DNA of 64,000 nt from Cadophora sp. MPI-SDFR-AT-0126 (Eukaryota > Ascomycota > Leotiomycetes > Helotiales > Ploettnerulaceae), in contig JAGMVK010000010.1 in NCBI GenBank assembly GCA_020747065.1, positions 682,001 to 746,000 on the forward strand, given 5' to 3'. A program made the translations under genes and the position numbers. Positions 50,525 to 61,853 of this stretch are shown piece by piece. A model generated the notes under the pieces. The model was not told the origin of the DNA and did not search any database. It worked only from the letters and a program-made list of their open reading frames with translations. How positions within the stretch are numbered: position 1 is the stretch's first letter; every line of letters starts with the position of its first letter.

Positions 50525-52329
50525 ATGCATCTAATCACTTTCATTGCAACATTACTCCTTTCCTTGACTTGGGCTGCACCTTTCAGCAATGAAAGCTGCA
50601 GCACCGAAGATGACTTCACGATTGGTCAAATGATCGAGACTACCAGCGGACCTGTCACTGGACATGCTTCCACGAAATTCCCAGAGGTGTCTGTCTACCT
50701 TGGAATCCCCTTCGGACAAGCTCCTGTGGGCCATTTGAGATTTGCAGCACCTGTGAAGTTCGTTGGGTCTTCTCCCATTAATGGCTCTGCATTTGTAGGC
50801 TCCCAGAACGGCTCCATATTTCTTGCTGAAGCTGATATTTCTCAAGGGAAACACATGCCCCCAACTCCCTAGCGCAGGTGGCACTGCTCCAACACCAGAA
50901 GCAATCGCATTCTCCAATGTTACTGGGGTCGGTCTCGAGCTTTTTAGTACCATCGGAAGCCTCGGAACGACCAGCGAAGATTGTCTATCTCTGAATATTT
51001 GGACAAAGCCTCAATCCGGTGAGGAAAAGAAAGCTGTGATGATCTACATATATGGTGGAGGATTCTCAGCTGGATCATCTGCAACAAGAGTCTACGATGG
51101 GTCTGCACTTGCAGAACAGAAGGATGTTATCATTGTGACCTTCAAGTAAGGATGATGCCATAACACACTTTCCACCTCTGACAGTTCTCCAGCTACCGAA
51201 CATCTATTCTCGGCTTCCCAGGAAATCCAGACGGCCAAAACAATATCGCCTTCTTGGATCAACGTCTAGCCATTGAATGGGTCCGCGATAATATCGCAAA
51301 CTTCGGTGGGGATCCAGAACGTATCACATTGTTCGGACAATCAGCAGGCGCCGCATCAACAGATTACCTTACATATGCCTACTCTTCAGACCCAATCGTG
51401 AAGGGGATTATCGCACAGTCAGGCACGGTCTTCGCTTTTGGCCTACCATATCCAGCAGAGACCATCGCGGCGAATTGGTACACGGTCTCCGAAACAGTTG
51501 GATGCGGAAATGCAAGCACCGATGCCACCGAGATCTTGGAATGTATGCGCACAGCTGAGATCGATACGATTATGGCTGCCGTCCCTACTTCAGGTTTGTT
51601 CGCTCTCTTGAGTGCTTTCGGGCCCTCTGTGGACAACACCATCGTCTTTGCCAACTACACTCATGAGACACCTGCCAGCATTCCAGTACTGGTCGGCAGC
51701 AATGACTACGAAGCAGGAATGTTTCGCACACAGTAAGTGTTCCCCAGAATCCCTCTTGTTTCCCTGTCAGCATCAGAAGATCTATTCCATGAAGACGAAG
51801 TAGGCTCATGTCAAAAGACAAGCGGCTAACATCTCCATTTAGACTTGCCTTAGGCGGCGTTGCCTTCGCCGATTCCGACTGGGATGAGATGAACCTAGCA
51901 AGCTACACCTGCCCAACCGGCAAACGAGCAAACACCAGCATCCTAGCCAATAACCCAACCTGGCGCTATCGCTTCCACGGTGTCTTCCCCAATATCAACA
52001 TCAGTTCCGAAGGCGGAGCCTACCACGGCGCCGAACTCACCCTCCTATTCGGAACCGAGTCACAGCTTGAACCTTCCACTGCCGAAGAAGACGCTTTTAC
52101 AGAATATCTCAAGGGAGCCTGGGTGGCGTTCGCGAAAGATCCTGTTGCTGGTTTGAGCACTTATGAGGGTGGATGGCCGACCTATGACCCTGCTGGAGAG
52201 ACGCTCGTAAGACTTGGATTTGAAAATCGGGTTGGCACGAACTTGGCGTTCCCTGAGTTGTACGATGCTGGGTGTGCAGAGGCGAGCTTGACGGCGCTGA
52301 TATGTAGGATTTTTGGACAGCTGTGCTAG
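50525..52329 (+). CDS. Secreted type B carboxylesterase/lipase
   Basis: Exons 50525-50794, 50847-51145, 51193-51732 and 51843-52329; 531 residues. Alpha/beta hydrolase of the carboxylesterase B family, hydrolysing esters outside the cell; the substrate is not predictable. Signal peptide MHLITFIATLLLSLTWAAP. Family motifs: VYLGIPFGQAPVGHLRFAAP, EDCLSLNIW, oxyanion-hole IYGGGFSAGS, FLDQRLAIEWVRDNIANFGG. Catalytic triad: Ser240 in FGQSAGA, Glu363 in SNDYEAGMF and His431 in GAYHGAEL. Several N-glycosylation sequons (for example NGS and NVT). The first intron has an AAG acceptor after TTTCTC and is required to avoid a stop at 50869. A hit by dozens of related fungal secreted esterases is expected. 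Confidence 0.93.
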
Positions 52330-52672
52330 ATCGACTTGCACAATTGAGCGAAACTTGCAGGCTCGTCACAGGAGAAACGTGTTGCATTGAGCGGAGGCAG
52401 CTCATTTCTTGGTATCCTGCCGACACCAAACGATCTCGCTAGGGATGCAAGGAAGATGATATTGGTTCTCGATAATTTCTCTCTCATACATCGATACTAT
52501 AGAGGCAGTGTAGCATTATATCAATGATTATCTGTTGGTGTTTAATTGCTGGAGTTGTTGCTTATCCTTCATTCCGTCTCACTTACCCTGTGTTGACGTT
52601 CCCTATCAACTAATCTCTACACGTGCTCTCTCAACACACGAAGCTCCAAACAAGTTTGAACCATGCACGACA
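52330..52672. other. Convergent spacer
   Basis: 343 bases between the 3' ends of the carboxylesterase and sedolisin genes. Nothing recognised beyond 3' flanking sequence. Confidence 0.6.
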
Positions 52673-54956
52673 TCATGGCAGCCCCAACCAAAGTGCTAGC
52701 ATTCTGGGGAAATTCGGAGTCCCCAATCCTGTCACAGGATCCCAACCTTTCACCGATTGGAAACCTGGCGTTCCACATCCCTGATTCCCTCCGCTTGTAA
52801 TATCATTCATAACGCCCGGATGCGCATACAAAGTCGGGTTGATAAATCCTATCGAGCTCTTACCCACAGCCAGTCGGGCGGAATTGATAAGGGTGAGCAC
52901 ACTTCCAAAGGTCGGTGCGCTGGCACTGGTCCCGTAGACGTAACTGAAGTTCCCATCGATTGCAATGACATAGTTGACGCCGTTGGCAGAAACGTCTGGA
53001 AATCCACGGGACATCTGAGATGTGTTGTAGCGATCGGAACTGTATGAAGGCTTGTGTTGCGCGAAGTAGGTTTTCACGGCGGATGATTGATACGAGGGCA
53101 TGGAGAACACATTTGAGAAGCCGCCGCCTGAGTAGATGACGCTTTCTGCGGCTTGCTCAGGCTGGGTCACACTGGCGCCTGGAGCGACTTGGGTAGCCCC
53201 CACAGAAGTCACGTCTGAGTGGAGTCAGCTGGTGTTGAACGGAGGTACTCGCGGATACTTACACGGGCAGGTACTTGGGAATGACGGATTGAACATGCCG
53301 GATCCGCCTAGAGAGTGGAGGTGAGCAACTTCAGTTTCAGTGAGTTGTTGACCTGCTTACCAGCATTGTACATTCCAGTAACGGGATCAATACACTGACC
53401 ACCATTACCAGCAACACCATAATCACCTGACGAATACAAGAATGTGACTCCTTGGAGGCCAAGTTTCATATACTCGTGGCATTGTCGGTTCTCGTAGAAC
53501 GGAGTTAGGTCAGCTTCGTTATAGCCGTAAGACGTCGATATCACTCGTGTTGCAGCGAACCCACCACTGGTTCGACAAATCAGCACTGTCTTGGATGATA
53601 ATATCTTCAAGGCGATGGGATTGAGTCGCCGTTGAAGCGTGGATATAATCTTACCAGTTCTCCGGGCCTTTGTAAACACCAGGTCCTGTTCCTGCTGTGT
53701 CTGGATAGGTTGCATCTTGATTCGGGTCGTCGCCACCTTGGTACGTACAATAGCTTCCGTCAATTGCATCAAGAAAGTTATTGAAGGAGGCACCTTCGTA
53801 ATTGTCTCCGACTTGATATAAGGTGACCTTTTGAGGATACACTAGAGACATGGCGTACTCAAGATCGAGGTCCTGGAGGCGTGTTAGTTGTTGACAGCAA
53901 AACTCTGGTTGTGCTTACAGATTCGCCATTGTAGCCGAATGATTGCCTGTCGGTTTGAACATAGCCTCCGTCGATAGAGTCCAGAATCGGTCGTTGCCCT
54001 ACAGCTGATGGCGAGAAATTCGCGAAGAACTTGTCTAAATCACCTGGAAGATATGCTTGTGGCGTGTACTCGACAATGCCATAAGAGTCTGGCCGTGGTC
54101 ATCAGTAAGCTGGCCGAATTTGGCAAAACGGGAGCTAGCACTCACTCTTAGGATTGGCTACGATTGCGGGAGGAAATTGATATAAAGCTCGGAGGCAATT
54201 TGGGACAATCGATGTGTCGCAATGCTCCAACTGGTTGAGGATTGTCCCGAAGGGAATTCGACCGCCATTCTTAGGCAGTGACTTGTCCCCTGGCGACCCG
54301 ATTGAATGCCCAATGCCTGGTTGAACATTGTGACCTGCTATGGTTGTCTGGCGTTTGGCGAGAGCAATATCGCTTGCATCCATTGCTCGCCGCTTCTTCC
54401 TATTCTCGATCTTGGTATCGAAGTGAAGAGTAGGAGTGATGAAATCTACATGTCCTTGAACATGCTCCGGAACCGAATATTCTTCGCAAGCCACATGAGC
54501 CTGGCCACTTTCCAGATGCGTGAACTCGTAATACTTGGTGTTCAGAAGCCTCTCGGCTTCCGAAAGTGTTACATTCGCGTGCACCCAATTCAGACTTTGG
54601 GACTGCTTGATGCGATCGCTGGAAATTCCATATTCGGCGAGCCAGTCATAGATCGAGGACACTGTTTCTTGGCTTGGAGCGAACATCTCGGCAACTTCCT
54701 TCGCTGTCCAGTGCTTGCCAAAGTTTGGTGAGTCTGGATGAGACACGTCCATGATGAATTCATCCGCCCTGTGAAGGTTGCTCTGGGTGAGAGCAATACG
54801 CATGGGAATCACTGAATCCTCGTGAATTCTTGCACTTTTGATCCAGTATGTGGGAATTCGATCCCTCCTTTCATGGACGACATGTCTTGAAGTGGGAGCT
54901 GGGACTGAGAGCGCCCCGGTCAAAAGACACGATAGTGCAAGGACAGTCAATTGCAT
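52673..54956 (-). CDS. Sedolisin-family serine protease (S53), tripeptidyl-peptidase-like
   Basis: Six exons: 54146-54956, 53919-54088, 53655-53872, 53361-53566, 53263-53307 and 52673-53214; 663 residues. Secreted acid protease made as a zymogen. Signal peptide MQLTVLALSCLLTGALSVPAP, then a pro-kumamolisin propeptide (about 40-190) with HPDSPNFGKHWTAKEVAEMF. Catalytic Glu326 and Asp330 lie in NGESDLDLEYA across an exon junction, and Ser580 lies in YGTSASAPTFGS. LYSSGDYGVAG is near the oxyanion Asp. The C-terminus has the calcium-site pattern MNDITSGGNQGC...GWDPVTGLGTPNF. The start at 54956 is chosen over a TTG-led extension. Substrate preference (tripeptidyl exopeptidase or endopeptidase) cannot be told. 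It acts outside the cell, probably in acidic medium, and lies convergent to the secreted esterase. Confidence 0.94.
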
Positions 54957-55010
54957 GGCGAAGGCTGGACTTTTGGATTTCCGAGGCAATCATGTTGGAG
55001 GGAAGTCCTG

Positions 55011-55018
55011 CTTTTATG
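55011..55018 (-). promoter_or_regulatory. TATA-like element of the sedolisin gene
   Basis: Minus-strand CATAAAAG lies about 55-62 bases before the ATG at 54956. Acceptable as a TATA variant with a short leader; not tested. Confidence 0.4.
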
Positions 55019-56096
55019 GAGACTAGACAGCGATGCCGATCTGACGACCTGAAGTCCGAACCTGGCCATCGAACTCGTAGCTCCAGGTAGCATTCAGAGC
55101 TTTGCTAAGAGAGGAAGGCCTTTGAGCAAAAACCTGTCTAGCTTTCAGATGGCAGTGATGTACGTGGGTAATTTGGACTGACCTGACGAGCAGTTGCAGC
55201 TTGTGGCTTGGGTGAGTATTCAGTCCAGGTTAGAGCTATCGTTGATCCCATGTCCGAGAGCCTTCCCCGCCAATAGAACCATTTGTCCCTATGAAGATCT
55301 ATCTAGCAGCCGCCTCTATCGAAGCTTAAGCTTTGACAACCTTCCATTTACGGAACTAGCCTGCTTTGCACAAGGCACATTAGATGATATTAGCGGCATG
55401 AGCTGATGAATTGTCAGAAGCTTGAAAGCTTGATGGTCGTTAGAATGCTTATTCTGACCCTAATGCAACGCCACAGTCCAAAGCCATATACGCCAAAGAC
55501 TGTGAGTAACTGCCTTCGGCATTTGTTACAATGTGACTTTGATTTTCCGATTCCAAGCTCCGACCAGCGGCTTTCTTTCGTCTTGGATCAAGGAGCCATT
55601 TCTTGTGGAGGAAAGCGACAGAGCAGAAAAAGCTCATACATAGACTGCAGACCTAGCCAATGATGAATTGCACGAAAACTCCTGGCCCATTGGGGAAATG
55701 AATTCCTTCCCGCACAAAGTAGTGACCACTTCCATAATGCGTGAATTACATGGTTGAGCCAAGATGCCGCAGGTGCTTCAGTTGATCTAGCTAGAAAAAG
55801 AAGGTAGGGTAGTCAAGCGGGGTAGTGATCCTGACGCCGATGTGGATCTGGAGCAAGTGCAGCAGCCTTTTGTGCAGGACCAAGATATCTAAGGCGCGAT
55901 GCGACATGTAAGTGACATTTATAATGTCAATATGGGTTGTAAGAGGAAACTGGTGAAAGGATGAATAAGAAACTTAGCGTCAAAGTTGGGATGTCGAAGG
56001 TCACGTGCTGGTCACGGCGACTTCATCGCAAACGCGCATCCCTGTTCTTGCCTTCCCATATATTTCTGCTTGTCGACCGACATAAAGAACTGGAAG
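55019..56096. other. Divergent intergenic region
   Basis: About 1.1 kb between the sedolisin and OGFr-domain genes, holding both promoters. Several short open frames are present but none is convincing. Confidence 0.5.
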
Positions 56097-57098
56097 ATGT
56101 CTAAACGCAAGTAAGAAAGCACAAAACGTTCCAATTTTGAAGCACTTGACTGATAACACAGATCATCACAATCCCACGAATCCAGAGGCAAGATGAGCCT
56201 CCTTATCACCTTCTACGAAGGTAGCCAGCCAGACCATCGGGGCCGCTATCTGTCAGATATCCTTGAATGGGATGCCAACAAGCTGGAGTCAGCTCACGAC
56301 TATATACAGATTGTATTTCCGCTGCCCGAGGAGTCCGGCGTTCAATGGAACGCTCCCACCATTAATCGCCAAGTCTTTGATGCCTTCCGTGCCCGACCCG
56401 AGCTGAGACAAAGGTTAAAAGAATCTTTCAGGAAGATTCTGTGGTTCTATGGATTTGTTCTTGTTGAAAGAGAAGATGGTATTGAGGTATGTATCCTAAT
56501 ACAAAATCGGCGACAAGAAACTTCGATCTGATGCTTGCAATTCCAGGTTGGAAGAGGTGCGAACTGGGACAGCCATTATGCCCACTGGGATGCCCGATTC
56601 GATCATAATCACCTTCGTATCACCAGAATTATCCGATGCCTGCGTGTTCTTGGTCTCGAGGATGAAGCCCTGGCCTTCTACGATGCCCTTGAGCAGAGCG
56701 CTTGTCTAGTAAGCAGTCGGTCGCGCGAATACTGGCGTCGTGCTGCTAAGAGAACGTTGAACCTGCGTCCGGATCTCGAGTATGGTCAAATCGACGGAGA
56801 CGATGACCTCAGTGTCGGTCCAAAGTTCCTAAGAGAGTTCGAGGAGCTTCGAAAGCAGATCGCAGAGGCAAGGACGGCTGATGGCAGCTTGGATGCCACG
56901 GCTGCGACAAATACCGTCACTGGGGACGACGCTATCGAGAAAAAAGACCGAACGGGCACGGAGAAGGTCAAGGTGGGGGAGACAAATGTTAAGGGTACCG
57001 ACAACGCAGATTCAGCCGTCAAGCGCGCCAGTGGTGAGAATGTTGATGGAGTAGGGACCGGCCCCAGAGTCGGCGATGGCCATGGAGGACCCAAGTAG
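56097..57098 (+). CDS. Opioid growth factor receptor (OGFr) conserved-region protein
   Basis: Exons 56097-56110, 56162-56486 and 56547-57098; 296 residues. The first exon encodes only MSKRK before a GTAAGA donor, and splicing joins it in frame to the rest. The OGFr conserved region runs from about residue 16 to 165: LLITFYEGSQPDHRGRYLSD, WDANKLESAHDYIQIVFPLP, then NWDSHYAHWDARFDHNHLRI and TRIIRCLRVLGLEDEALAFY. The name comes from a vertebrate nuclear-envelope receptor; fungal and bacterial members have no known function and opioid binding should not be assumed. The last ~100 residues are polar, rich in Glu, Lys, Asp and Gly and likely disordered. Convergent with the Dabb gene. Confidence 0.88.
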
Positions 57099-57440
57099 TA
57101 TGCTTCCGACCCGGATGAAGCTAATCGAGTTTCGAGGAAACTAGCTACAGCTAAGTGAGTGCTTGGTGGGCTTCATGGGATGCATATCGTGATGCTCTTG
57201 TGTTTTAGCGACTTGCTTCATTTCTCGATAAACCGAATTCTCTTCAGATCGGTGGAAAAGATACCCTTGATTGGCTGGCGTTAATGGAAGACAATAGACT
57301 TCACGCGAGCAGCCCCTTTGATAATTTTGATTGTGCTTATTCATGACAAACGAGATAAAGCTAGAGGTCTGGACTGCGATAATGAGATGAGTGGATGCAG
57401 TCAGGTAAGTTTCTCCGAGTCACATTCTGTACAGGACTAA
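57099..57440. other. Convergent spacer
   Basis: 342 bases between the 3' ends of the OGFr and Dabb genes. Nothing recognised. Confidence 0.6.
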
Positions 57441-57968
57441 TCATTTCGATATCGAATGGTTGCCGGCGCCTAGGCTTCCAAGTAGCGGTAGCACCCCAAC
57501 TAAACCCTCATCCTCCTGATCAACTTCAAAGTCAAATCTGATGAGGCTCTCTGCCAACGGAAGCACATATGAAGTCTTCAATCTGTTCCGGGGTGTCAGC
57601 AGTCTGTTCTGTAGATTCACCTCCCACTTCTGCCATTATGGGACCAGGACGCAACGGTACACTTACTTCTCATGCTCTTCGGTTACGTGATACTCCCGCA
57701 GGGCTTCCAGGTCTTCATGATAGCTCACAAGCGCGCAATCGTATCCTTTACTTTTGCTGACTGGGTCCGTGATGGACGGACCGCCAACGATGAGTCTCCC
57801 ATCCTTGACGCAGCTCAGAGATTTGAGACTTTTGGCCAGTTTGACAAATTCTGCTCGCTGCCCTGCAGTCACCGTAGGCTTGAACTTGAAAAGAACTGCG
57901 TTTCTGATCAGAAGTGCGATGATTTGGTTTCGCTGGGTCAGGAAATTACCGATATGGATGACTGTCAT
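57441..57968 (-). CDS. Stress-responsive dimeric alpha+beta barrel (Dabb) protein
   Basis: Exons 57950-57968, 57667-57895 and 57441-57582; 129 residues. Small cytosolic Dabb protein of the stress-response A/B barrel type. After splicing the start reads MTVIHIVLFKFKPTVT, the classical first strand of the fold with its HxVLFKF pattern; then CVKDGRLIVGGPSITDPV, YDCALVSYHEDLEAL and YVLPLAESLIRFDFEV. The first intron (57896-57949, 54 bases) has no stop and a length divisible by three, so it can be mistaken for coding sequence; removing it restores the family N-terminus. Members include stress proteins, monooxygenases and polyketide cyclases such as olivetolic acid cyclase; no enzymatic role can be assigned here. 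Confidence 0.87.
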
Positions 57969-58255
57969 CCTGAACTGTCAAGGTGACCAATAAGAAAGCT
58001 GAACGAATAGAGATGATACAGGAAAAGATCTTGTTCCCGAGAGAGAGCCTCTGGCAATTCAATGGAATTGTTATAGCAGATCAAAAGTTCTTTAGGAAGT
58101 AAACTTGGCGGCGACGCCGAACGAGACTACGTGGGGAAAAGTGCGGGTCGCCTTCCGCCCTCACGGGCCAGCTTCCGTCAACTCATCCTGCCTCGTATAT
58201 TCCACCACTGTCTCGTTTCCAAAGTGTCGACCATCCATCAAAACATTTCATAACA

Positions 58256-60654
58256 ATGAGTGAGCGGGAAGTAAGCCGTGAGCCGGCAAGCAATACACCT
58301 GATGCAGAGTCTCTGGATCGGAGTCGGTCCCGCAAAGGAACTAGAATCAGATTTGCATGCTTGAGATGCCAAAAGAGGAAGATCAAGGTATGCCTACCTT
58401 CAGCCATTTGTGTTTTTGAATGATGGTGTCTCTTGTGCCTCGGGATGAGGTAGCTGATGCTAAAAGTCTTACAGTGCGATGGCGCATCTCCTGTCTGTTC
58501 TCAGTGCAGAAAAGCTGGGACTGCTTGCGTTGACGGCATGAAGCTTTCCGATAAATATTCCAAGGCGTAAGAGATGTTTCTCATCTGGCGCGATTGGCTC
58601 GCACTTTCTTAATGCTGACACCATACAGGTATGTGACTAGTCTCCAGGATAGAATTCGTTGGCTTGAAGCAAAATTGGCGGAGCATTGCCCCGAAATTGA
58701 TGCAAGAAGCGGTCCAACAATCAACCATGACCACACTTTCCAGGATGAAGGCCACAGTAGTAATACTCCTAGTGGCGAAGCTCAGCAATCTGCGCAAGGC
58801 TTTGTTCCACCCGCTGCACATACTACTCAGCCAGAACGGCTCGCTCACGAGATCGGATTGTTATCCGTTACTGCTGGGCAGGACCTTCGATATGTAGGCC
58901 CTTCAAGCGGATACTCGTTTGCGAAACTCCTCTTCGCAAGCATTGGCAGACGGCATATGAACCGTCGTCAGAATGGGCATGCACGAGTCAAACCAACACT
59001 TGCAAGTGAAGCCTTCAAAGTTGTGCCGGCTCCATTGCCTTCGACTTTGGAGGATGCAGTGCAGTTATCTCAAGCCTATTGGGAGATCATACATTGTCAG
59101 TACCCGATCTTGCATAGACCAACCCATGCGAAAGTTATGAGCCTCGTTTTCTCAACGGAGAGTCCCAGCCCTGTGGCTGCTTTCCAAGTACTCATGGTAT
59201 TGGCGATTTCTACCACCATCCTGTCTCGGCGATTAAAATTACCTTTGTCAGCCGAAGGCTACTGCGTAGCAGCTATGAATTACTTCGACAAGATTCCGAT
59301 CGAAGGGTCGCTGGAGGGACTCCAATGTCTGCTACTGCTTCAGATGTACGGCATGAATAACCCCTCGATGGGCCTGAACCTGTTCTATCTCAACTACCAA
59401 TGCATCGCATCTGTCTTGGATCTAGGACTTCAGCGTGATGTCAGAGCGGGGAGAAATCTATCCTTCTTAACTCAAGAGATGAGGACGAGAGTCTTCTGGG
59501 TTGTATATTCTTTGGACAGGTCCCTGGGAACGATCATGGGACGGCCAATAGGTCTCCGGGATGAGGCTTGCGATTTGCGCGTAGGTGTACTAGAGTGCCC
59601 GCAGCACATTACGGATTTTATGTTGACATTTTTTGTTTAGTTACCTGTGGATGTAGATGACGATGGTCTCTTGGATCAGTACCCTATCCCAAGGTCAGAC
59701 AGTAGCCCGCCTACCTCGACTACAAATGCCATCCACCTCATCAAACTTACACAGTTGAACTCCGAGATCAAGTATATCGCCAACAGTATCTCGCGTAGTA
59801 CTCCAGCATACACTTATCCGCAAATCCCGGATGTTCTACAGTGGCAGACAGATATCCTCAGCAGACTGCGGAGGTGGGCAGCGGAAATCCCTCAATTCTC
59901 TCAAACCCAAACGCAACTCAGCAAGATCAAGTACCATGAGATGGTGATGCTACTCCTACGACCGAGTCCAGCAATTCCCAATCCGTCTCACGAGTCGCTA
60001 TACACCTGTAATGAAAGCGCGATTGCCACCATCCGTACATTCGACCAACTGTATCGGGGAGACTTGCTTGTTTTCACTTGGCAAACACTTCACTCGATTT
60101 TCCTGGCGACTGTCACTATGCTCTACTGCACCTGGAGTGTCCCAAGCGTCACCAGAGATACGAGCGTCGAGACACTGATGATGGATCTCAATACTTCATC
60201 CAGTGTTCTCAGTGCACTCGCTGAGCATTTCGTAGATGCTAGACGAGGTCGAAACATCCTGGATGAGCTGTCTTCGGTCACTATTCGCTGGATCATGGAT
60301 GAGCATGGGAAGAGGGCACGGATTGGTCAAATGTCACAAAGTATCACTACACCGAAAAATGGCCCACACGATTATGGAGCCGAGAGCGGGCATGACAAGG
60401 GTGGTCAGAGCCCAACGATTGAAGCAAACATTGCCCAGCTCAACGGCGAGCCATCGCTTCCCACACAGTCTTTTGACGACTTCTTCACCTCAGAGTCTTG
60501 GGAGTCGCTCTTCGGTATTTCGGATGACCCTGGGGTTCCATTTCAAATCGACACCATCATGCAGGGTGTTTTCAACGATTTCCAACCAGAATTTGAGTTT
60601 GGCCAAAGTTTGGAGCTAGACGACAATATGCTGACAGGCGATCCTGTCCTGTAA
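58256..60654 (+). CDS. Zn2Cys6 transcription factor with Fungal_trans domain
   Basis: Exons 58256-58387, 58475-58566, 58629-59580 and 59641-60654; 729 residues. Nuclear binuclear zinc-cluster regulator. The six Cys (35, 38, 45, 52, 55, 62) have spacing C-x2-C-x6-C-x6-C-x2-C-x6-C in CLRCQKRKIK-CDGASPVCSQC; an intron splits the cluster between Lys44 and Cys45, a position common in this family. A short coiled coil (SLQDRIRWLEAKLAEH) for dimerisation follows. The Fungal_trans (middle homology) domain spans about 226-480, with IIHCQYPILHRPTH, a Gly-Leu-Gln helix and RVFWVVYSLDRSLGTIMGRP. The fourth intron-exon junction gives CDLRLPVDVDDDGL. The acidic C-terminus with WESLF and aromatic residues looks like an activation domain. 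It precedes a sugar-type transporter on the same strand, a possible target. Confidence 0.93.
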
Positions 60655-60844
60655 GGTTACTGTGAGCGGGGAGAAGTGCGAGTGCGGGAAAGCTGCTCTG
60701 TTGATGTGCTACTGTACCCTTTCGTATTGTGGATTGATGATCTGGCCGAGCTGGCCGAGCTTGCGTACCAATCCAATCCAGCCTCTGCCGTTGGTACGGA
60801 GGTTATCGGGCAAACACCGAGTCTCCTCCCCCACTCTACGTACA

Positions 60845-61007
60845 GTACGGAAGGGGGTTTTCAATGGGTCTTGTACACCCTAGTAAGGCAGTGAGGTTAT
60901 TTTTCCAATCAACAGTCTGAAGTTCCAGAATTTTTTCGACACAATTCCTCAAATGTTAAAGCAGAATATTTGGAGTGTACGAGACCCACTGGAAACCCCT
61001 TCCGTAC
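60845..61007. mobile_element. MITE-like element with ~33-base terminal inverted repeats
   Basis: The left arm 60845-60878 begins GTACGGAAGGGG and ends GTACAC; the right arm 60975-61007 is its reverse complement with three transitions and one indel (30 of 33 paired positions match). The arms enclose an AT-rich 96-base centre with no open frame. TA lies at both outer ends just inside the GTAC, which would fit a TA target duplication of the Tc1/mariner type, but the TA is also part of the palindromic arm so this is not proof. A hairpin in the 3' untranslated region of the regulator is the alternative. Confidence 0.55.
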
Positions 61008-61572
61008 AAGCCCAGCACCCCACAAGTGACAGGTGGGGAGCGGAGAGTCGGCAGAGGATAAGAAAATGTTGAGGGGTCATGCTGCACACTGAAATCTCAC
61101 TTACATTCTTTCCAACAATAAGTCACTGTGATGAGACTTGGGCGTATTGTCAAAGAAAATTAATTGATCAATGCAACAAGCCACCGGCGTTCACTGGAGG
61201 GAAGTGGTTCGTGTTGTATGACGAGAGTTAAGCTTCTTCCAAGACGGGAACGAGCATCAGCCAAGAGATGGAATGCATCGGTGGCGGCGTGGAAGACGAA
61301 GACCCCCTGAGCTTGTGCTCGTCTTGTCGGGGAGCAAGCCTGAATTAAGTTCGCTGGCCGTCAAACGCCGTGGCTGGCTGGCATGGCTCGTGGCTTCCCC
61401 ATTGGAGTCAAACCCCACATCTGACGAGTCCAACTCCATGTCTAACTAACTCCAGTTCTTCTCTCCACCTCTTCTAGGATGCTCCGCGCGGATGGATGAT
61501 GCCGCGTCAATTCTTTCTTTTCGTCAGTCAATCCCGAGAACGGTTCCGTTTTCGATAAGCTTTTCCGAAGAT

Positions 61573-61599
61573 CACTGCACTGCACTGCACTGCACTGCA
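61573..61599. repeat. CACTG pentamer repeat
   Basis: Five perfect CACTG units in the promoter region of the transporter gene, about 255-280 bases before its ATG. Confidence 0.9.
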
Positions 61600-61853
61600 T
61601 GGTATTGGTTGGCTTGTGGCACAACGGATACGTTACACCTCACCTAAGCAGGGAGAAAGAATGGAGCTCGCAACGGATTACAGATTCACGCCTTGCCGTA
61701 GGTCGGTTGAGGTTGGGTATTTGAATAGAGCTCCATAAGTAGCTGACGCTCACCCTCCTTACTTTCCTACCACGTATATCTCGCTCTTCCAACTCTCGCT
61801 GCATACATCCTTCTTGACTTCCTTTCTGATTCTCGATACCGCCAACCGTCAAA

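Larger units (their letters stand above)
60655..61853. other. Intergenic between the regulator and transporter genes
   Basis: 1.2 kb holding the MITE-like inverted repeat (60845-61007), a CACTG pentamer repeat (61573-61599) and the presumed promoter of the transporter gene. No coding frame supported. Confidence 0.55.

Noticed and set aside
54954..54989. N-terminal extension of the sedolisin from a TTG at 54989
   Set aside because: No ATG supports it and the ATG at 54956 begins a standard signal peptide.
61600..61690. tRNA-like A box (TGGCACAACGG)
   Set aside because: The D-stem does not pair and there is no TTCGANTC B box at the right distance.
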